From the NCBI GenBank assembly GCA_020002185.1, contig CM034544.1:4338632-4402631 (forward strand): a DNA stretch of 64,000 nt, in the 5' to 3' direction. This DNA comes from Paraescarpia echinospica (taxonomy: Eukaryota > Annelida > Polychaeta > Sabellida > Siboglinidae). Shown here one piece after another: positions 31,955 to 41,880 of the stretch. The notes under the pieces were generated by a model. It saw only the letters and a list, made by a program, of their open reading frames with translations. It searched no databases and was not told the DNA's origin. The translations under genes were made by a program, and so were the position numbers. Every line of letters begins with the position of its first letter. Within the stretch, counting starts at the first letter, position 1.

Positions 31955-32665
31955 GACTGTGGTGGTGGTGGTGAGGGCAGTGGTGGTGGTGGTAGTGGCG
32001 GTGGAGGTAGTTGTAGAGGTGGGGTTAGTGGTGGTAGTGGTGGAGGTGGTGGTGGTGTTGGAGACAGTGGTGGTGATGGTGGTGGGGGGAGTATTGGTGG
32101 TGGTGGTGGTGGTGAAGGAGGTAGTGGTGGTGGTGGGGGTAGTGGTGGTGGTTGTAGAGGTGGTGGTAGTGGTGGTGGTGGAGGTAGTGGTAGTGGTGGC
32201 GTTGATGGTGGAGGTAATGGTGGTGGAGGTGGTGGTGGTAGTTGTGGTGGTGGAGGGGAGTAGTTGTAGAGGTGCTGGTGGTGGTGGTGTGGTGGTGGTG
32301 GTGGTGGAAGTGGTGCTGGTGGTGGTGGTGGTGGTGTTGGTGGTGGTGGAGGGGAGTAGTTGTGGCGGTAGTGGTGGTGGTGGTGGTGGTGGTGGTGGTG
32401 GTGGTAGAAGTGGTGATGGTGGTTGTGGAGGTAGGGGTGGTGGTGGTGGTGGTGGGGAAGTGGTGCTGGTGGTGGTGGTGGTGGAGGGGAGTAGTTGTGG
32501 TGTTGGTGGTGGTGGAAGTGATAGTGGTGATGGTGTGGTGGTGGTGGTGGTGGTGGTGGTGGTGGTGGTGGAAGTGGTAGTGGTGATGGCGTGGTGGTGG
32601 TGGTGGTGGTGGTGGTGGTGGTGGTGGTGGTGGTGGTGGTGGTGGTGGTGGTGGTGATGGTGATG
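31955..32665. repeat. (GGT)n trinucleotide tract, about 700 bp
   Basis: Extremely long GGT/GTG-rich tract with GTAGTTGTAGAGG-type interruptions recurring about every 100 bp, which suggests a higher-order unit in the middle part. Open frames (poly-Val/Gly/Trp plus, poly-Pro/Thr/His minus) are low-complexity artefacts. Confidence 0.95.
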
Positions 32666-32784
32666 GTCGTGGCGTTATTTGTGGAGGCGGTTATTCTTAT
32701 TGTGGTGATGGTGGTTTTGGCATCGCCGATAGTAACAGGAAAAATCATACGAGCAAAAGTTAATCCATACCAGCGACTGAAGAA

Positions 32785-32942
32785 TTATATGTGCACACCC
32801 ACGCACATGCGCACGCACACAAACACTCACACTTATATGCGCACACACTTATACGCTCACGCGCACACGCACACTCGCGCACACGCACACACTCACACAC
32901 GCAAACACGCACACACGCACACTCGCACACTCGCACACACGC
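32785..32942. repeat. CA/CGCACA microsatellite
   Basis: Interrupted (CACG)(CA) repeat. Confidence 0.9.
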
Positions 32943-33029
32943 TTTTGGCCCGCGGGCCGGGCTTTGGCTGAAAAATAGTATAAACTCTGCAGGCTTGAAC
33001 CGGGCCTGGGACGAATATTTGCAGGCCAT

Positions 33030-33245
33030 CTACTAACGTTGACAACGTTAGTGATCAAGATTCTAAGAAGACACTAAAACTATGAGTTTGATTAGTATTG
33101 CATTGTTAAGAAGATATTGATATATAATTGGTATATTTGATGTTGATATTGTGTTTTATGTCCTTATTGTTCTTTTATTGTTTTATTATTTATATGTATT
33201 GTTTCAGTCCAGTTGGAATCTGAATAAATACAATACAATACAATA
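33030..33245 (+). mobile_element. LINE 3' end with ATACA tail
   Basis: AT-rich sequence ends TCTGAATAAATACAATACAAT and (ATACA)n at 33222-33245, as in a LINE 3'UTR with polyadenylation-like AATAAA. At 33034-33052 lies a nearly perfect palindrome, CTAACGTTGACAACGTTAG. No ORF is attached. Confidence 0.5.
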
Positions 33246-33757
33246 GTTGTTTATGTAAGAGAAAACTGCTGATCCAGAGTGAACAATGCAGCGTTACTTT
33301 GCGTTATTACTAGCAGTGTGAATAATGTTCAAAATAAGATGTAATTATATTGGATAAAGACGAGGTATCCATGCATGGCATACTGCTGAACTACTTGTAA
33401 ACCAAATACATCTTTGTCCACATCCCATCTGGCTCATGCAGTTTTCGACTGCAATCTTAAAGACTAAGTGAAATTAACCTTTTTTATTCCTAATCTGTCC
33501 TGATATTTAGTATTTTTAACCCACTCCGTCACCTTGTTTAATGCCCCTTTTGGTCGCACTTTTCTGTACATTTTTTGCAGTTTGTTGTGACACCTGGTTG
33601 TTCTGATGACGCCACCGCAGGCAATGCCACTGAGCAAGCGCTATTCTTTAACTTGACAAACGGCGGTGCGGCTTTTTATTTCAGGTTGTACGTTAAATTG
33701 CAATAACGGAATGTAATTTTTTGACATATTACCGTTTTTAAGAAACTCAAATCCCTA
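33246..33757. other. Non-coding stretch
   Basis: No supported feature before the duplicated block starts. Confidence 0.55.
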
Positions 33758-35105
33758 ACTGGATGATATTTATAAACTGCAGCAACTTAAATTTTATTAT
33801 AAATTAGTCAATGACGTTCTACTGGACTATTTCTGTCACATCCCTTACTTACACAATTTTGAAAGCCATCATTATGTAGGCATCAACAATATACACGAGT
33901 AATAAATGACCTATTTATTCCCAGATGCAATTATGAATATATGGACAAATATATACACAAACACAACACATTATAAGCAGTACTCCGAGCATTATCATTG
34001 ATAACATTTACACACATAGTTTACCTGGTTTTATCACTTACATTAAAAACTACTTAATTATGAACTATAAATCCAATTGTACTATCCATAATTGTCAAGG
34101 TAGTAACACATAATATTGCACAATATGTTATGTAATTATGTATTAATTTAGTATTTTGTTAAGTATTTACTAACATTGAATTATATGATTACTATTAATA
34201 TTTATTATTCTATTGATTTTATTAAACGCGGGCTCCCATGTTAGCAACATGTTATGCTTTAATGGGAGTCTCCTTGACCTTCATATTTATGTAAATTATT
34301 TTGACAATACATGGCGTATGGTCAAAATAAATCTTTGGCTGTCATAACCGCATAGAGCTCACGTTGCCGACTTCTGCCTTCTGCTGTGTCTGGGTGTTTT
34401 TGTACGGCGTCGCTGGTGGCTCTTTTCGTTTAATAAAAGTCAATTATTATTCACTTTATTCTTTGAACCAACTGTGTTTCTTAAGAGAACCAATCCCTGG
34501 CACACGGACGTGATAACACTTTGGGTCAATGTTCTTAAGCATGGCGTAATTATCACCGCTAAGGATATAAACGTATTAAAACGTCAGATTAAAAACAAGA
34601 TGTATACTGTAGCGTACCGCGTACTAAACTTCTAATCTAGTCTAAGTTCATATCAGACTATGTCCTTAATATTTAACAAATTTCTAACTTATTTCCATTT
34701 CGCGAGTAGTGCCCAACGAAAAACAAACGTAATATGCGCGCGCAGTCGTTTTTATTTTTTAGAAGGACCAATGATCAGCAAATGGACCGTGAATTAAAAG
34801 TTCCTGTTAGTTTTTCATCAGTGAATCAGTATCAGTCTAAATTTAACGCTAAAAAATATAAGTTGGATGAACGTACGTATATGTAGGGCCCTATCTACCT
34901 GTTAGTTTGTGTACGTATAGCCCTGCCTACCTGTTCGTTAAATTAGTCTGTGTAGGTATAGCTCCTTGCTAACATATAACAAGCCCTGACGTCTCCCCGA
35001 GAAAAACAAAATGAAACGTGCGTGACACATGTGTCAAACGCTCCTTGATCTAACGACCAATCACGAGCGCGCTAGGGCGTGGCTTAAAAGCGCCGGTTAG
35101 TTTTT
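33758..35105 (-). repeat. Duplicated block B (uninterrupted partner of block A)
   Basis: Inverted counterpart of 17765-19168 plus 23096-23245. It contains the LINE-A C-terminal fragment and 3'UTR in one piece (33758-34340 on the plus strand) and then the same flank (CATAACC, GAGCTCACGTTGCCGACTTC, TTCTTAAGAGAACCAATCCC). The homology ends at about 33758 inside LINE-A, where block A continues with RT sequence to 23660: that point is a duplication breakpoint. Confidence 0.85.
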
Positions 35106-35240
35106 CATAAGTGAACCACAAAGACGCGCGCGGGATGAATGCAGCGGTGACGATTGCGTAATTGGTTTGTCTCAGTATTTCTGGCAATGCAGTGATATCG
35201 TTGAGACTTACCACGCTATAAAAAGAAGACGCTGTTGTGA
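34953..35240 (+). repeat. Promoter-like dispersed repeat R, copy 3
   Basis: Contains GACACATGTGTC, ACCAATCACGAGCGCGC, GTAATTGGTTTG and TATAAAAAG at 35217-35225, collinear with the right arm of 17308-17753. The sequence after the TATA box is unlike the gene's 5'UTR exon, so if transcribed it would drive something else. Minus-strand open frames here mirror those at 35960-36169 because the DNA is shared. Confidence 0.75.
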
Positions 35241-35364
35241 AACATTTGCTCTTTGAAATATTTGGTAGTTTTTTACCAATATCTGGTCGGCGCAGAAGTA
35301 TGCGCACGGGCGGAAATAGATAGCCGAACATTTCATTACTTAGGCGAAACATTATTATGGTCCG

Positions 35365-35480
35365 CAACCGGATCGCGTCTTTGCGACTCACTTATGAAAA
35401 ACTAACAGAAGCTTTTAAGCCACGCCCAGCGATCGTGATTGGTCGTTAAGTCAAGGAGCGTTTGACACAATATCAGCATG
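35365..35480 (-). repeat. Repeat R, partial inverted copy
   Basis: GCGTCTTTGCGACTCACTTA, AAAACTAACAG, TTTTAAGCCACGCCC and GTGATTGGTCGTTAAGTCAA match the 5' half of R in reverse orientation. The TATA half is absent. Confidence 0.7.
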
Positions 35481-35814
35481 AAATATACCAGGCAAACATC
35501 CGTTATACATAGAAATGTTTTTGAATTGAAGATCTAAAGGTTTCAGCTCCTGAAAATATATCACAAGCTGGATCACTTAAATACAATGTGTTGAAAGTAG
35601 TCATACATCTATTCAAAACAGAGTGTTTTCTAATGTTGATTCTGCTATTGGAACTCTAAAAGGAATGTAGATTCCTAGAGATCGTGAAAGAGTGAATTGG
35701 ATTGCCCCTACTGGTGCGTATAATAATAATAATAACTTTTTATTTAGACACTCATTTCCAAAGTACAACTCTGTTCAATGGTGTTGACGATGTTTGTAAA
35801 ATATAGTCTGTGTA
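35481..35814. other. Non-coding stretch between repeat R copies
   Basis: Includes a LINE-tail-like (AAT)n at 35720-35735. No other feature recognised. Confidence 0.5.
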
Positions 35815-35896
35815 GGTATAGCTCCTTGCTAACATATAACAAGGTATAGCTCATTGCTAACATATAACAAGGTATAGCTCCTTGCTAACATATAAC
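35815..35896. repeat. 28-bp tandem repeat, three copies
   Basis: GGTATAGCTCCTTGCTAACA plus TATAACAA repeated at 35815, 35843 and 35871, the second copy with one substitution. The unit is a segment that occurs once in the other copies of repeat R (34940-34990). Confidence 0.9.
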
Positions 35897-36190
35897 TGAC
35901 GTCTCCCCGCGAAAAACAAAATGAAACGTGCGTGACACATGTGTCAAACGCTCCTTGATCTAACGACCAATCACGAGCGCGCTAGGGCGTGGCTTAAAAG
36001 CGCCTGTTAGTTTTTCATAAGTGAACCACAAAGACGCGCGCGGGAAGAGTGCAGCGGTGACGATTGCGTAATTGGTTTGTATCGGTATTTCTGGCAATGC
36101 AGTGATATCGTTGAGACTTACCACGCTATAAAAGAACGCGTGAATCACAAAGACGCTGTTGCGAAACATTTGCTCTTTGAAATATTTGGT
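35880..36190 (+). repeat. Promoter-like dispersed repeat R, copy 4
   Basis: Full arm with GACACATGTGTC, ACCAATCACGAG, GTAATTGGTTTG and TATAAAAG at 36127-36134. It shares with copy 3 a downstream segment (GACGCTGTTG, GAAACATTTGCTCTTTGAAA) that the gene-side arms lack, so copies 3 and 4 form their own subfamily. Confidence 0.75.
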
Positions 36191-36199
36191 AGTTTTTTA

Positions 36200-36960
36200 C
36201 CTTTACGTATTGTGTAGTTTTGAAACGCACGAGAGGAAACAAATAGACCAAATATTTAATTAGGCTACATACACGAAACGTTTGGTCTGAAATATGTGAT
36301 TGTTGCGTTGCCAGTTGTCGCTGTGAATGCAAACTTGCTTTTAATAATATTATCATACATGAACTGTGTTATAAATGCATGAATAATTGGGACCAATGTC
36401 ACTGCAAATACTGAATTAGCCTACATTTAAGAATATGAGAACGACTGTTTTTTGCTGTTATATAGTTCGTGTTCATTATAAGTTGATAACTGTAATTATG
36501 CACATGATTGTGCATACTTAAGTTCAATTAAAAGTTGTAGGCTGCATGCATCAAATAATTTTGATAATAATAACAAATAATGAATTGACTAAGGATATTA
36601 TTATTATTAGGATATTATAATTACAATACTGGGCAAAATCTAAAGATTCACCGTCTGATGGTGTTTGTTTTGTACTGACAATTGAATTGGGAGAGAATAT
36701 GTGCATGTGTTAGTCATGAATGAATGTGTACAATTTATTTTAAAAATGCTTTCATAAATATAATCTACCTATAATCATAATAAATTTATTATTATGCCCA
36801 ATGATACATATTTAGCTTTGATCATATTTAGCCTAGATTGTGAGTGCATTAATTGAGTAGATGTAAACGTCAAATCAATTGTCACACAGTTTATTCATGC
36901 ACACCATCTTGATTATAATATTATAACTGTTTTGCTAAAAATGTTCTTATAGTGTTATAA
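36200..36960. other. Non-coding AT-rich stretch
   Basis: No supported feature. Confidence 0.6.
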
Positions 36961-37393
36961 TTCAATGAATGAATGAATGAATGAATGAACGTTTATTCAG
37001 AACATTGATAACAATATATACAAGACAAGACAACCAAACAAGTTTAACTATAATACAAGTGAGAATATACAATGTTTGAAGGGGGTAAATACGAAGTCAT
37101 TGACTTTTGTGTAAATTTACCCCTGACATGTATTTATATATAATTATATACATGTATGTATACACACATATACACACATATATACATCCATATATTCACA
37201 TACATACGTACATGTATTTTGAGACATCAATATTACATTATTCAAATTTGCTATTCATCTAACCATCTAGCTACAATAATTGAAAACATGCAATGGAATA
37301 TGTGCATATTCAAAATTTAAAGTATGCGATAAGTAATCTTTACACATATTGTAATTTCCTCAATGGCATGATTATATTTGTGTTTGATTTTAT

Positions 37394-38758
37394 TTAGGTT
37401 TCCACAAACATATATTTCTCAAATAAAAGGTTCTTGCATTTACGCATAAATTCATTAATAGTATTAGTAGTTTTTAAATGATCACATAGAGAATTCCATA
37501 ATTGCACTCCCTTTACACACAGAGACATTGATCGCATGGTAGAACAGACTCTATGTCGTTCTAGGTCATGATTAGCTCGCATTGAGTATGCTATTTCCCG
37601 TCTAGTAAACAAACACTGAATATTTGATGGAAAACAGCTGTAGTAAGCTTTGTACATGAATAATGATGTTTTCAGTTCTATGATATCTGGAAATTTTAGA
37701 ACATGTAATTGTTGGAAAAGTGAGTTTGTATGATCCAACCATCTTGCACCAAATATAATGCGGATTACTCTTTTTTGTAATAAGAAAATACAGTTAGTAT
37801 TTGTTGGGTACGTGTTTCCCCATATCTCTGCACAGTAATTTAAATACGGCAAAAAGAGAGAACTGTATAGAATACGTCTACTATTTCTATCAAGTAGATG
37901 ACTGCATCTATGCATTATAGCTGTACTTTTTGAAAGCATTGATTGTACGTATTTTATATGAGCTTTCCAATTTAGTAGATCATCAATAAACACACCCAAA
38001 AACTTGGTGACCCTTACTCTTTCGATATTAACATTTCGTATTTTGATATTAATTTCTTTGTTTAGCATACGATTTCCAAATAACATATAATTGGTTTTAG
38101 ATATGTTCAGAGTTAATTTATTTAATGCAAACCATGTATACATTTGGTCCAGAACGTTACATACAGTTTCGTTTAGTTTATTGATGTTACTATTTGTATA
38201 AAAGATATTAGTATCGTCTGCAAAGAGAATGTATTTTACTAGATTAGATATGTTACACATATCATTAACGTATAGAATGAATAGTTTGGGGCCCAGGATC
38301 GAACCCTGTGGGACACCACATGATATATTGCGCACAGTAGAATTACATTTGTCAATGGACACAAATTGTTTTCTGTTTTCTAGATAATTATTTAACCAGT
38401 TAAGTGCCCCACCACGGATACCAAGAAATTCCATTTTTTTACATAACAGTTTGTGATTGACAGTGTCAAATGCATTTTTTAAATCGATAAAAACACCAAT
38501 AGCATATTTTTTTACATCCAATGATTGGGTTATTGCATCAACAAGATCTATTAGTGCGTGACATGTTGACATATTTTGTTGAAATCCATATTGGCTTGGG
38601 TTTATTAGTTTGTGTTTGGTAAGAAAGCTATCTAAACGAGAACTGAACAATTTTTCTAGTATTTTTGAGAATTGTGGTAATAGTGAAATGGGCCTATAAT
38701 TAGTGCACATATACTTATCCCCAGACTTAAAGAGTGGGATAACCTTTGCTATTTTCAT
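37394..38758 (-). CDS. LINE-C reverse transcriptase frame
   Basis: 454 codons. Motifs in order: NYRPISLLPQFSKILEKLFS (residues ~20-40), QYGFQQNMSTCHALIDLV, catalytic motif A GVFIDLKNAFDTVNH (~88-102), GVPQGSILGPKLFILYVNDM (~150-170), palm motif C FADD (~181), SKTNYMLFGNR and VTKFLGVFIDD (motifs D/E), then the C-terminal block ending LLFEKYMFVET. All catalytic Asp residues are present. The first Met is not the true start: the protein continues from the upstream frame. Confidence 0.9.
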   Translation of the reverse strand: MKIAKVIPLFKSGDKYMCTNYRPISLLPQFSKILEKLFSSRLDSFLTKHKLINPSQYGFQQNMSTCHALIDLVDAITQSLDVKKYAIGVFIDLKNAFDTVNHKLLCKKMEFLGIRGGALNWLNNYLENRKQFVSIDKCNSTVRNISCGVPQGSILGPKLFILYVNDMCNISNLVKYILFADDTNIFYTNSNINKLNETVCNVLDQMYTWFALNKLTLNISKTNYMLFGNRMLNKEINIKIRNVNIERVRVTKFLGVFIDDLLNWKAHIKYVQSMLSKSTAIMHRCSHLLDRNSRRILYSSLFLPYLNYCAEIWGNTYPTNTNCIFLLQKRVIRIIFGARWLDHTNSLFQQLHVLKFPDIIELKTSLFMYKAYYSCFPSNIQCLFTRREIAYSMRANHDLERHRVCSTMRSMSLCVKGVQLWNSLCDHLKTTNTINEFMRKCKNLLFEKYMFVET

Positions 38759-38792
38759 TTTCTCCGGGAATACTCCAGAAGTGAAAGATAGA

Positions 38793-39146
38793 TTACAAAT
38801 ATAAGTGATAGGTTTTGCAATGGAGTTTAATAACTTCTTTGACCAAATGCATACTTATGTCTTCGCAATCTGTGGATGTTTTACTTTCCCAATTGTTCAC
38901 ATATAACATATAACGGATAACTTCATCTTCATTAACTGGAGTTAGAAATAAATTGTTACTGTTTCTGTTTTCTAGGTAGTCATCAATAGAAACATTTGTT
39001 GGTGCCGTTATATCCGTTGACAGCTCCTGACTGATATTAGTAAAATAATTGTTAAACATGTTCGCTACATCTTCCTTATTACTAATGGTTATGCCATCAT
39101 TAACAAACTGATCTGGGTAGTGATTTCCTAAGTGTGGTGTTCCCAT
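38793..39146 (-). CDS. LINE-C linker frame between endonuclease and RT
   Basis: About 118 codons, from TVMGTPHLGNHYPDQF to HLVKEVIKL, joining the two larger frames. At the 3' side the reading changes near 38825; the alternative frame gives SIAKPITYICNLSFTSGVF, which leads directly into the RT frame. Confidence 0.8.
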   Translation of the reverse strand: MGTPHLGNHYPDQFVNDGITISNKEDVANMFNNYFTNISQELSTDITAPTNVSIDDYLENRNSNNLFLTPVNEDEVIRYMLYVNNWESKTSTDCEDISMHLVKEVIKLHCKTYHLYL

Positions 39147-40474
39147 TACAGTTTTAAGTACTTTCCAGTTGCCAGCAATGTCATTTTCTTCTGTGCGAGT
39201 AAACTGCTATAATATTGTTTCTTAGTGGATCTGAGAATACCTGTTAATTTATTTTTATATGATTTATATCTAGTTTCCGAGATAATTGATCTGGATGACA
39301 GAAATGCTTTATACAAATGATTTTTCTTGATACATGCGTTTCTGAGTCCTTTAGTAAACCACGGTTTTTTCAAACTAATTGTTAATACTTTAGGTCGTAC
39401 AGCTGACACAGGACAATGTTTGTTGTACATTTGTGTAAAATCATGAAGAAAGTTGTCATATGCTATATTTGCATTTTCACCACCGATAACAGTATACCAA
39501 GAATTTTGCATTAAGTTACACTTCAATGCATTTATGTTTTCTTCGCTAAGATGACGAATACACTTGTTAGAATGTTCGTTCACATTACGTTTTACAGTAC
39601 AATGGCACAGAGCAAATACAGGAAGATGATCACTGATATAATTTACTAATAGACCACTATCAATCTTGCACTCAAGTTCAGAAGTAAAAATGTTGTCTAT
39701 AAGGGTTGCAGAGGTAGTAGTAATTCTGCTAGGTCTATTAATTAAAGGGTATAGACCAAGACTGTACATAAGATCTACAAATAGCTTGGTTCCACTATGA
39801 CTATCACATTTGAACAAAACTATATTGAAATCACCACATACATATATGGTTTTGGTGCAACGTATACGACTAAACAATTGTTCAATATTGTCATTAAATG
39901 AAACCATGTTAGATCCAGGGCACCTATATACACAACTGACCAGTGCAGTTTTGTGTCGGTTAATTTCACATTCAACAGTAACACATTCTAGTACGTTATC
40001 AACTATTAGTGACTTTGTTTCGCATAATCGCCCATTTAGCTTCTTGCTAACATAAATCACCACACCTCCACCTTTTCTGTTGTCTCTAACAACATGAAAA
40101 ACATCATAATCATTAAACATATATAAAGGAGATGAGTCCTTGCTCAGCCACGTTTCGCTTATTGCTATAATATCAAACTTTACATTAAGTGATTTGAGAA
40201 GATCTTGTATATCGCTGAAGCTAGTACTCAGACTTCTAGCATTAAAATGTACCAAAGACAGACCACCATCATAATTTATGTTTACCTCATTATTGAATTG
40301 TTGTTCTTTATAATATTTACAAGATGTTGATATGTTGTTGTAATAATTATTTTCAGGATCGACATCCTTCTCAAAATGACACCTGCTGTGTTCAGTATAT
40401 TTGTAGGTTTCAAATATGTTATCCATGTCATCACAATTTGAGAATGAGTAATTTTCTTTCACGGTGTTAGCCAT
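39146..40474 (-). CDS. LINE-C apurinic-like endonuclease frame
   Basis: 442 codons. AP-endonuclease-type motifs are visible: FNARSL (~75), ISETWL (~105, the metal-binding Glu), YRCP (~185), CGDFNI (~215, with Asp/Asn) and ISDHLPVF (~287, the catalytic SDH). This nicks target DNA to prime reverse transcription. It ends by frameshift (TGKYLKL-stop); the alternative frame reads ENDIAGNWKVLKTV and continues to 39146. Start codon at 40474 gives MANTVKENYSFSNCDDM. Confidence 0.9.
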   Translation of the reverse strand: MANTVKENYSFSNCDDMDNIFETYKYTEHSRCHFEKDVDPENNYYNNISTSCKYYKEQQFNNEVNINYDGGLSLVHFNARSLSTSFSDIQDLLKSLNVKFDIIAISETWLSKDSSPLYMFNDYDVFHVVRDNRKGGGVVIYVSKKLNGRLCETKSLIVDNVLECVTVECEINRHKTALVSCVYRCPGSNMVSFNDNIEQLFSRIRCTKTIYVCGDFNIVLFKCDSHSGTKLFVDLMYSLGLYPLINRPSRITTTSATLIDNIFTSELECKIDSGLLVNYISDHLPVFALCHCTVKRNVNEHSNKCIRHLSEENINALKCNLMQNSWYTVIGGENANIAYDNFLHDFTQMYNKHCPVSAVRPKVLTISLKKPWFTKGLRNACIKKNHLYKAFLSSRSIISETRYKSYKNKLTGILRSTKKQYYSSLLAQKKMTLLATGKYLKL

Positions 40475-40960
40475 GTAAATGGTAGATAGTAGGTATTAAA
40501 TGAAATAGAAACAGCAAAGCAATATGTTTGCCATCATAAAGTAATATACAGTTTTTACCATTGTTATCAATAAGAACAAACACACAGTGTACAACTGTAA
40601 TACAGTGGATGGACAACATCAACAAAAACAGCTGAGTCGTAGAGTTAATTTCGGTGGAATCAGACACCAAAGACAGAGTCACGTAGTGTGCAAAACTAGT
40701 ATAGAAGATGCACAACAACAACAAAAACAACATAGTCGTAGACGTAAAGTTCATTTCGCCGGTGGAGTCAGACATCAAATGTCCCTGGAATTCTCTAACG
40801 CAATGTTCGTGGAGTTGTTCTAGTACTCAACAAGAATAATGATTAACTAAAAGCATATCTATACCAAACGTTCAGTTCTAACTAGTTATTCAACATGCCA
40901 CTACCAACGTTCACAATTTCTTTTCCAATCACTTTCCTACGAGTGATCGTGAATGTCACT

Positions 40961-41330
40961 TCATAAGTTCAGTTTCTCAGGTGCTCTGCGGCTTCTCCCT
41001 GATCTACGAAGATTTGCACTGGTTGTACAATTATGTTCAGATGTGTGGGGAGATTCCATCTCTGGCTGAGTTACGTCACGCGGTAAGTCACGTGGTACGT
41101 CATGTGGTACGTCAGGCATTTCTGCATGAACAGGTTCCTCCGGAGGCAGTTTGGGAGACAATTCAAGAGGCAGTTCAGAAGATGGTGTCTTCTCCGGCAC
41201 CGAGCTATCACCATTCACACAACGACTCCTTACATGGTCAATGTATATACGCACTACTCTCCCATCCTCGAGGCGACCGTGAACTGAATGACACAGGGCC
41301 AGTCCGTTCCACGATAACGCCACAATCCAT
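40961..41330 (-). pseudogene. Gypsy-like pol C-terminal fragment
   Basis: Minus-strand text IVERTGPVSF (about 41325-41300) then, in another frame, LEDGRVVRIYIDHVRSRC, a Pro/Glu-rich linker and LRRSGRSRRAPEKLNL followed by a stop. This matches the end of Ty3/Gypsy integrase polyproteins (R.GPVSY.V.L.DGR..RRH.DHLR, then a basic tail). One frameshift separates the parts. No LTR could be defined next to it. Confidence 0.7.
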
Positions 41331-41587
41331 TAGCAAGGAAATAAAAAATGTGATCGAAGCGTGGCGAATCCGCAGTCAGACCCATCGGCATAGCCATCGT
41401 TTAAAAGTGAAAAATGACAGAACCGTTGCTGATTAGGTAACATGATTGAACAAACGATATGTATATAACTAAATTATATATATATATATATATATTATAA
41501 TATATCGTCCAATAATTTATAGCAGCCATCTATTTGACATGGATGTGAAAAAAAATGTCTAGTTGAATGCCCCCCTGTTTAGTGCAT
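41331..41587. other. Non-coding stretch with TA microsatellite
   Basis: Short (TA)n run at about 41473-41495; nothing else is recognised. Confidence 0.6.
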
Positions 41588-41880
41588 TCCATAGGCATAC
41601 GCCATAGGGTGGTAGCTATGGCATAGGCATAGGCCATAGGCATAGCCCATTCGACATAGTCATCATAGTCAGAAGACATAGTCATAAGTCACAGACATAG
41701 TCATAGTCATGCCCATGGCGTAGAGACGTAGGCTAGCCATGGCATAAGCATAGCCAAAGGCCATAGCTGTAGCCATGACATAGCCATAGGTTACAACCAT
41801 TGCGGGCATTGGGCATAACAGGCAGTCTTAGACTTAGTATCAGATTAAGACTAGTCTCAAACTCAGCCTATGCCTAAGGC
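41588..41880. repeat. Degenerate CATAGG/CATAGC hexamer tract
   Basis: Many loosely ordered CATAGGC, CATAGCC and CATAGTC units over about 290 bp with no fixed register; a cryptic simple repeat rather than a clean microsatellite. Confidence 0.85.

Larger units (their letters stand above)
36964..40860 (-). mobile_element. LINE-C, near full-length CR1/L2-type LINE
   Basis: Minus-strand non-LTR retrotransposon with an endonuclease and RT region. The 3' tail is (ATTC)n (36964-36990 on the plus strand as GAATGAAT). ORF2 is in three frame segments: 39146-40474, 38793-39146 and 37394-38758, joined by two single-base-type frameshifts near 39190 and 38825. The 5' region 40600-40790 contains two diverged ~75-bp direct repeats (CAACAAAAACA, AGTCGTAGA, GGTGGA.TCAGACA), which could be promoter monomers. 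Otherwise well preserved, so this is the youngest large element in the window besides LINE-D. Confidence 0.85.

Noticed and set aside
31936..32748. Proline/threonine/histidine-rich or glycine/valine-rich proteins
   Set aside because: Translations of a (GGT)n tract; no splice or start context.
35050..36169. Related minus-strand proteins (shared VVSLNDITALPE text)
   Set aside because: The shared text reflects shared DNA of promoter-like repeat R, read antisense; no independent coding evidence.
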